DNA from: Haliclona indistincta
Lineage: Eukaryota > Porifera > Demospongiae > Haplosclerida > Chalinidae
Length of the DNA: 64,000 nucleotides
Reading direction: 5' to 3'
Assembly: GCA_964017065.1 (NCBI GenBank)
Contig: OZ024784.1
Span: forward strand, 5,561,152 to 5,625,151
Shown: piece by piece, positions 57,401 through 64,000 of the stretch
Position numbering within the stretch: position 1 is the first letter of the stretch
Layout of the letters: each line of letters starts with the position of its first letter
The notes under the pieces: model-generated
What the model saw: the letters and a program-made list of their open reading frames with translations, nothing else
What the model was told of the DNA's origin: nothing
The model's database searches: none
Made by a program: the position numbers and the translations under genes

Positions 57401-60400
57401 CTATACCACTCAGAATGAACAGCTACTCAAGGAACACAGAGTGAGATTCCTTTCATTTCTGGGAATAGCCTCTGATGACAGGTGTGCTAATGTTACTCGA
57501 TCTTTTGTTCGTATAATTATCACATAATATTTTCATTAGGTTTTGCGGCTATATTACTGACAATGGTGACAATATGTTTCAATTTCATGGTTTTCGCTGC
57601 GAGCCTAATTCTGATCGGTTGTGCTTGTCCCTTCACTCTGCCTGCCAGTCACGTTTCCAGAGAGTCCTGGATGCTCACCTGGATGTAGGAGTTGATACAG
57701 AAGCCTCGGTTAGTCATGCAGTGTGTCTTGACTGCTTGATTGGTTGTTTACATTGTTCAGTAATTATTGTTTGCTCTAGTAGCAACATTATCATGTGACA
57801 ACAGTATTGTCACTATAAATCACTATAGTCCCTTGCATTTTTACTATAGTACTTTGTGCATGTGTGTGTGTCATCAAAACACAGCTGTTTACTGCTTAGA
57901 ATCCTTCCTACTGCTAGGTTTATAATCTAGGAGAGCCTTGTGTCGAGTGCCATGGCCATATGCCTTCCTAATAGGCCCACCGCTGATAAGAACATAACGG
58001 TAACTGGGTGTAGCCACTTTGAGCCTGAGCAAGTGCACATGTACTATTTATGAGCTCAAGCAAGTTCGTATGCACTATTCATACTTATAGTGGTGCTATA
58101 TAACCTGCTGAAAGTTAGTCTATAGCTGCGGGTCTCTATAGCTCATAATGGAATCCCGCCACTGCCACGACCTCATAGTGGAATGCCGCCATGCAGTGCA
58201 GATTAGGCATGGAGTTCTCTTTACAGCGCATTTTACTTGCTCTGTGTGTGTGTGTAAATATGCACTTTGGAAGTAAACTGCCTGTTAGTACACTGTTATA
58301 ACAAGTGAGGTCTCACTTTCATTCGTCTGATAAAATGTAGTGGAACAGTGTCGCTGCTTTAGTACATGCAGTACGTGTCTTCTCTTGGTTTCACTAGCAT
58401 AGGCGAGCAGCTTGTGAATAGTAACCCCAGCAATGAATAATTATACGTATTAATGAGCGCACCTGCCACCTCAATAGGCCAGTTGCGTGTAAGAGCCAAG
58501 GAATTTAATTATTGATAATTGAACGTAAAGTCACTTCCGGACTGCTCGTAGCCGCCTACTTGTACCTACTTTGTATGGAGTCATTGAGAAAATATGAGTT
58601 TTTAAAACTTCGCGGGCAGCCAAAACTTGGCGCATGTGCAGGATCTAAGAATGCGATGCGCAACTACTACCATTGGCACATGCAACGCAGTAAAAACAGA
58701 GACGATCGGTGGAGGCGCGGTCGAGAACGAGCCATCACTGTACAGCTAGGTAAGCCAATGTGACGAGCGATGAAAACGCGAATACTAACACAGCTTAACT
58801 AATGGTAAAGCAAGATGCTCACTAGATTGCTCGAGAGACAGTGAAAGGTGACAGATTTGATACTTACATTGCGAGTGATGACAATCTAGGCACGCATTTT
58901 GCCTCTGACAAAAAGAGCATACCCAGCTGTACAGTGATGGCTCGTTCTCGACCGCGCCTCCACCATTCGTCTCTGTTTTTACTGCGTTGCGTGTGCCAAT
59001 GGTAGTAGTTGCGCATCGCATTCTTAGATTCTGCACATGCGCCAAGTTTGGCTGCCCGCGAAGTTTTAAAAACTCATATTTTCTCAATGAACTCCATACA
59101 AAGTAGGTACAAGTAGGCGGCTACGAGCAGTCCGGAAGTGACGTTATGTCAATTTGCATATCATTAAAATAGTTCGCCTTACACGCAACTGGCCCATTGA
59201 AGTGCCTCTAGCATTAAACAGTCCACACAGAAGCTCCATGGTCGCCAGCCGGCCACTATAACAAGCTCCACCCTAGCTTTTGAATCTCCTCCTCTGCCAC
59301 TTGCTGTGAGTTGTGGACTCGCGAGTAATTGATAATCAAAAGTGAGTAACATTTCTAGCTCGCCCATTCCACTAGCTCGTCTATCTGTGCTATGTGTCAA
59401 ATAGTCGTCGCTCTTAATTATGATAGTCTGTTTGATATGCAGAGGAGAATGAATAGAACAGTAACTTGTACTGACTCAAGTTGGCTTCTAAGTAGCGCGG
59501 CTTGGATACTAAGCTATTTAGAATCCAACCTATAGTCAATATCATTGGTCAACATCACTAGATTGTACTCTAATATAGGTTAGAAACCTCGGCCGGGCTA
59601 TGTAACGATCTCGCTACACTCAGTAGTCACAACAAACCTGCATCGGTTTCTAAACAGCGTAGATCCCATGGCCTCGGCGTCTAACTTATATTTACTAAGT
59701 GCTTGTGTTGCTATAGTCAGTGCTGAGTAATAGCACTGAGCAATAAATGCTGCTACTGCAACCAGGCAGTGTCGGGTATGTGTTATTGAGAACTCAATAG
59801 TGATCATTTCACTTCAGCAGGTAGCATCATCAGAATCGTCAGCCCAGCCTTTTTCATTTCTTGAGCGTCTTGGAAGCAAGAGAAGGAGCAAGAGAAAAAA
59901 GGAAGAGGAAAAGAGCAGTGAACAAGTAAGGACAATAATTGTTTATTTTCCTTATTACTCTTCTCTTGTTTCAAGGCTCCACAATCCTTCAAAGTTCTGT
60001 TCAATGGTTGTGAAGTGGCTTTAAAAGCTGAAGGTGTTGATGCCGTCAAAAAGCCAGTTAAGGTAAGAACTGAATAACTATAACTTGAGTTAACTTGAAT
60101 TGTGTTCCTATGTACAGAATCTTACAGCTGCTAGCTCCTTCACCTCCTCTCACTCTCTGGTTGAGTTGACTATTAGTAACACCGGTTTCACCATTACTGA
60201 TCCGCAAAAGATCATTTTTGCTCGAAAGCAAATATCAGTGAAGAAAATCACTTACTGCTGCAGAATAAAGTAAGTTGCTATCATTGTCCTTAGTCTTTCG
60301 ATTATTGTTGTTCTTTCTCATAGAAATCACTTCACATTCATAGCTAAAGAAGGTAGTAAGCTGATGTGTTACGTGTTCACTGAATCTGAAGACTCAATTG

Positions 60401-60438
60401 CAAATGTTGTTAGCGCAGTACAAAAATTGATGTCATAA
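54402..60438 (+). CDS. APBB-like: FE65-like adaptor: WW, PTB1, PTB2 plus a third PTB-like domain
   Basis: Start MSSRSKLHSELHYSLG at 54402 in a long first coding exon. Its product is disordered and rich in PPPPLPER/PPPLPMR motifs, ending with a WW domain (LPKGWVREVNEQGQVFYWHI, PTGRIQYTRP; second Trp replaced by Tyr). PTB1 runs about 56228-56830 (ATYCGSIDVEESSLVRGK, INRIRVWGIGQENDRDFGYV, QCHVFRCDIAAKGVARALL). PTB2 runs about 57130-57708 (EATYCGSVDVVGPHGMSLVN, VRFLSFLGIASDDRFCGYIT, FHGFRCEPNSDRL). Both match APBB1-3, adaptors for APP-type NPxY tails. After a 2.1-kb intron, phase-0 exons 59821-59925, 59976-60062, 60118-60270 and 60324-60438 encode SFLERLGSKRRSKRKK and then a third PTB-like unit (SFKVLFNGCEVALKAEGVDA, LVELTISNTGFTITDP, NHFTFIAKEGSKL). 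Vertebrate FE65 proteins end after PTB2. Confidence 0.88.
57709..58464 (+). other. Intron sequence before the foldback element
   Basis: Left part of the 2.1-kb FE65-like intron. It contains a local direct repeat: ctcataatggaatcccgcc and ctcatagtggaatgccgcc, about 40 bp apart (58140-58190). No exon seen. Confidence 0.5.
58465..59210. mobile_element. Foldback element with about 270-bp inverted arms
   Basis: Left arm about 58465-58745 and right arm about 58925-59210 are inverted copies separated by about 180 bp. Matching landmarks: ggccagttgcgtgtaa at both tips, tcacttccggactgctcgta, cttgtacctactttgtatgg, and gagaacgagccatcactgta near the centre. Because of this, the plus-strand ORF at 58512-58763 and the minus-strand ORF at 58785-59087 encode nearly the same peptide (RKYEFLKLRGQP...). 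No transposase domain is recognisable. It sits in the intron before the third PTB domain of the FE65-like gene. Confidence 0.85.
59211..59817 (+). other. Intron sequence after the foldback element
   Basis: Right part of the FE65-like intron, ending in the acceptor tcacttcagcag. No exon, ORF family or RNA gene recognised. Confidence 0.45.
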
Positions 60439-60571
60439 ATAAACAAACTCAAACTTTATAATGGTGTTGTTTAAATATAATAGTTTGCTGTTCATTGACA
60501 AAATAAAAATATATAATTATACTGAACTATACAGAGACTAAAAATTGTTTAATCAAACGAGAGTTCTTTTG

Positions 60572-63487
60572 TTAGTATCGGGAGGCGGTAGTCTTAGTCT
60601 TGAGAAAGACAGCAGTGTCAGGACCTGCAGTTATACACTATGACTGTACGATTACACAAGACATTATTTACTAACCACTATAAACACCAGCAAGCTCAGT
60701 GGTACTCCATAGAACATGTAAAGAGTGTCTGAAACGTCAAATGCTCCTCCAGCCCACAGAGGACCTAGAATGGCTGACAGTGATCCCACTGACCTTCGGA
60801 CACCTTGACCAAATCCTAGTAGATTATTAATGATTGACCAGCAACTATTTTCTCTCTCTCACCTTGAATACTTCTTGGGAGTAACTTAGAGTAAAGTGAA
60901 GTTCCAGCAACAAAAAAGAATGGTATTCCAAATATTAGCACTACTGAACCAACGATCACTTGAACCAGCACCCATGATGCTAATAAGGTCAAGTAGTGAG
61001 CAATGCAGAAAATCGTAGCTATATGCCTTACATGGTTTACGGTTTCCCATCAACACAAGAAACCAGGTATAGGCAAACAATTGAAGTGCAAGACCAAAAA
61101 GAATCATCCACCTGTGTGCATGCAGGCATTACGTACAAAGAGTCTCAAATTATTTGCTAACTCCACCTACCTATCTGAAACACGTGAACTAAACAGCCAC
61201 ATGACCAGAAATGCAAGCAGCAGCTGCAAAACAGGATAGACAGCAAGACACATTGACTCATCTCACTCACCACAGCTCCTGCTACCGAGAAGAATATGCT
61301 GGTCTCGAATTCAGTCCAACCTAACACTTCTTCTACCAAGGGAACTAAACCAGTCTAAAAGAGCACAATGAGGTACAGATTATCATCCAAACTACCTCTT
61401 ACCTCCATGGTCATCTGGTTAAAAAAGGTAAAGAAGAGCAATGCGAGTAACAGCACAATCTCCTCTCTCATCAGCTCATTCACTAACCACAAGAGTTTGC
61501 TAATATCTCTACTCAGTCTATTATAGAGGTTTGATTTGGTCCCATGCACCACATGTTCACTGCCCTGTATATTATCAGATAATAGAGGTGATTTTTCATC
61601 TGCTTTGCTACTATGTCTTGCAGAGGAATAGTCACTGTCTTGAAGACCAGACGGAAGTTCCTCATTCAATGATACAGTGGTCAAGTCCTTTTTCTCATCG
61701 AAATCATCATTGATACTAGTATTTGGCGGAGTTTGAGTTACTTCCCCCTCCTCCTCCTCCTCTTCATCCTCCTTGACCGTTGGTAGATGAGTGAATAGAA
61801 ATAGATACATAACCTCTATAGAAGCCCATATGATCACCATAAATAACTATGTGGGAAAAAGTAAAATTAAATGCACTCATTTTTTGCTGACATACAGAAA
61901 CAATTGGAGCTTAACCCTTTATGCCCTAATGACGCGATTTGGCGTCATATATACTTCAGACACCATAACTTTATCCAAAAGTGCTAAAATATCCCAAATT
62001 AAGCTAAATTGAAGAATACAAATAACCGTACAAAATCCAGTGGTTTTCAGCGCGCGCCCTCTGCTAAACGTATTGGTGCCCAGCATTTCTATGGCTTCAG
62101 TGCAAAATTCGCAACGTTTAAAGAAAACAAAATGGGCAGCAAGAAATTTCGAATATTTTTATGGCTTCAGGATGCTCGGAAAATACATTTCCCCACATTC
62201 TCCATGATCTGGGATACGTTTTGCACTCACCTAAACCACTTGCGAAAAAGGACGCAAATTTGAGACCAGTAGCGCAAAGGACACATGAGTTATTCGCGAG
62301 AGAATTGGTCAGCATTTACGAGGTTTAAATTCCAGCAAGATAACTTAGTATTTAAAGGGTTAACACTGTTTGAAACGGGGGCTCAAGGCTTCTTATAGGA
62401 TACCACTACCATAATTATACTCACCCCAGGAGAAGTGTACTTGTTAACAACAAATGGACCAATGTTAAAATTACACTCTCTCAAAAATAAGTTGAATGCA
62501 GGACCTGTACAAAGAAAGGCAATGATACCAAGCAATACTATAATCATACCTACCTAATATGAGTCCGAATTGTCTTGTTGACATGTATAGTGTGAATACG
62601 GCTGTCCTCTCTTTCTTAGTTGATGTTCTAGCAATGTCACCAAACAGAACAGCACCTGCACCAATGCCTATACCTAGTAGAGAGTAAACACCAAAATAGC
62701 TAATGACAATAATTCACAGAGAACAGAAGTGCCAAAATTCAAATGAGTATTGTACTACAACACTATTGATATGCTGATAAAACGATCTATCTGTGATCCA
62801 TGATTCATAGGATTAATCTCAGGGAGATGACCATCTGATTATCACACCTTGGCAAAATCAATAAGCCAAAAAAGGTTTAGATGTTAGATGAGAGTAATAG
62901 TACTTAAAGCCTAACAGGAAATCAGCTCATACCAGCAACAAATCGACTGCCAAGAAGAAGAGCTTGTGAATTTGCAGTGTACGCAGCAAAGTACATGAAA
63001 TTAGCTGCAAACAAAAGAACAAACAGTATGACCCAGCAGCATAATTATGCTGAACACATCATTGCCTACCTCCTACTTCAAACGTCAATGCTATCATTAC
63101 TAATATCCTAGTTTGGTGAGTTCTGTCAAAGAGAGCTCCGAATAATGGTCCGGCAAATATGTGACTGATGCTCATGGCTGATAGGAGAAGACCGTACAAC
63201 CAGTCCCCAGTGTGGTGGCCTCCTGACAGTGCAGGACTGGTTAGGTAGTCTAGTGCTGTTGGCAGAATCACACCTGTGTGTGGAGGAGTACATGCAGCTC
63301 TAGTGAGCATTTTGCTAGATCAATGCACAGCTAGGGTACATAATCAATTGTGCATAATGGTCATGCTTCATCAATCATCATCCATGATAACCCGTGACTT
63401 ACTGTATTCGATTCCTCCAGCGAGGAAAAACATCGAGACCGTAAAACGAGTGAGCCATTTTCTGATTAACATGGTGTCCAAGAGCAT
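60572..63487 (-). CDS. Major facilitator, MFSD8 (CLN7)-like
   Basis: About twelve exons. Start uncertain: MLLDTMLIRKW (63487) preferred, with an in-frame ATG at 63568. TM1 is RFTVSMFFLAGGIEYS; next exons give VILPTALDYL, GDWLYGLLLSAMSISHIFAG and PLFGALFDRTHQTRILV (MFS motif A: G..FDR...R). Then NFMYFAAYTANSQALLLGSR and FVAGIGIGAGAVLFGDIART. A central acidic cytoplasmic loop (EDEEEEEEGEVTQTPPN...KSPLLSDNIQG) contains an E..PLL dileucine-type lysosomal sorting signal. The second half begins EEIVLLLALLFFTFFNQMTM and LVEEVLGWTEFETSIFFSVA. The general order and the FNQ...W motif suit the MFSD8 family of lysosomal transporters, but I am not certain of strict orthology. The C-terminus is TKTTASRY (stop at 60572). 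An intron near 61.9-62.4 kb holds a piggyBac-type MITE. Confidence 0.8.
61911..62363. mobile_element. piggyBac-type MITE (TTAA-bounded, 453 bp)
   Basis: Starts ttaaccctttatgccctaat and ends gtatttaaagggttaa, giving terminal inverted repeats TTAACCCTTTA with TTAA at both ends, the target preference of piggyBac transposases. A subterminal palindrome (tgacgcgatttggcgtca) follows the left end. No coding domain inside; ORFs at 62009 and 62118 match nothing. It lies in an intron of the MFSD8-like gene. Confidence 0.8.
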
Positions 63488-63724
63488 GCGAGTCAAACGG
63501 CTGGATTGGATCGATTCTTGCTGCGAGTATTGGGGATCGGGAGTAGTAATTGACCTCATAAAAACCACGCCTACTATACTACACCACGCCCACAGGAATG
63601 AGCGTTATTATCCATATAAGTGTCTGAGGCCTTGAATGATGATAATACAATGGTAAAAATAATATGATATATGATGAGCCGTCTCTCATGCAAGTGATGG
63701 GTAGTTTGGTAGTCACAGAAAATG

Positions 63725-64000
63725 TTACAGCTGAATTAAAGGAACCTCTTGTTGCTGGAGAAAGGAAAGGAGTATATCATCAGCAGGCTAGCACTACAAT
63801 AGTACAGTCACAAACTAACTTTTCGCTTTGCGTTCTCTTCATCCAGCTTGATCGTCTCCCTTAATGCACTCACCCATAAGGCAGCATCTGAATCTGATTC
63901 TGCAATAAACTTTATATGTGCACCTGGAAAACAATAACTAGACTGAACCAAGCAAGGAGGAATGCTAACCTTTATCGTCAACAAGAATAAATTTCTTGTC
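63725..64000 (-). CDS. PH-domain protein, C-terminal exons only
   Basis: Gene enters from the right edge. Exons: one ending near 63970 (KKFILVDDK), then 63820-63923 (GAHIKFIAESDSDAALWVSA, LRETIKLDEENAKRK) and a last short exon 63725-63754 (QQEVPLIQL, stop). The D..W...L pattern after beta strands is the closing strand and C-terminal helix of a pleckstrin homology domain. The PH domain is thus near the C-terminus of the protein. The rest lies outside the window, so no family name is possible. Confidence 0.65.

Noticed and set aside
58512..59087. Two opposed ORFs encoding nearly identical peptides (RKYEFLKLRGQP)
   Set aside because: Explained by the inverted arms of the foldback element, not by gene duplication; no domain recognised.

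Overview
The window is nuclear DNA of an early-branching metazoan, most likely a demosponge of the Amphimedon type. This is an inference from the sequence alone. Genes are packed at about one per 2.7 kb, are split by mostly 50-150 bp GT-AG introns, and encode animal proteins (a tyrosine-kinase-like receptor, FE65, SV2, JADE, a talin-head relative, FANCB, ubinuclein) in AT-rich DNA. There is no operon structure, no CRISPR array, no rRNA and no convincing intact tRNA.

Layout. 1-3.5 kb (-): receptor tyrosine pseudokinase with a Frizzled-like cysteine-rich ectodomain; its C-terminus runs off the left edge. 3.7-7.2 kb: coiled-coil gene (-) head to head with CCDC138 (+). 7.5-14 kb (-): tandem-FERM protein whose second FERM is talin-like. 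14.6-15.2 kb: 29-bp minisatellite. 15.7-21.6 kb: TMEM79/MAPEG-like (+), PNKD (-), FAM47E (-), EXOSC1 (+). 21.7-24.6 kb: FANCB (-). 24.7-28.2 kb: unrecognised single-pass membrane protein (+). 28.4-32.6 kb: FHIP1 (-) and VPS26C (+), both endosomal. 32.8-39.4 kb: JADE (-), MRPL9 (+), SLC30A9 (-). 39.7-44.1 kb: ubinuclein (+). 44.2-49.1 kb: NSUN7-like (-) and SV2-like transporter (-). 49.1-53.3 kb: TrmH-type RNA methyltransferase (+), V-ATPase subunit c (-), centrin (+). 54.4-60.4 kb: FE65-like adaptor (+) with an apparent third PTB domain. 60.6-63.5 kb: MFSD8-like transporter (-). Right edge: last exons of a PH-domain gene (-).

The genes do not form one pathway. The dominant organisation is head-to-head pairing: at least eight divergent pairs have start codons only about 40-400 bp apart, so compact shared promoters are likely. 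Some pairs join related functions (FHIP1/VPS26C in endosomal traffic; two coiled-coil, probably centrosome/cilium genes at 4.8 kb). Mobile DNA is confined to introns and one intergenic gap: a 145-bp palindromic element (7.9 kb), a foldback element in the V-ATPase c intron (50.9 kb), a larger foldback element in the FE65 intron (58.5 kb) and a TTAA-bounded piggyBac-style MITE in the MFSD8-like gene (61.9 kb).

The observations most worth a second look are the receptor pseudokinase with Frizzled-like ectodomain, the talin-head-like tandem FERM protein, the FE65 homologue with a third PTB domain, an SV2 family member with its luminal repeat domain in a probably nerveless animal, and an NSUN7 homologue lacking both catalytic cysteines. 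Exon boundaries were read by eye from splice consensus and frame continuity; most are approximate.
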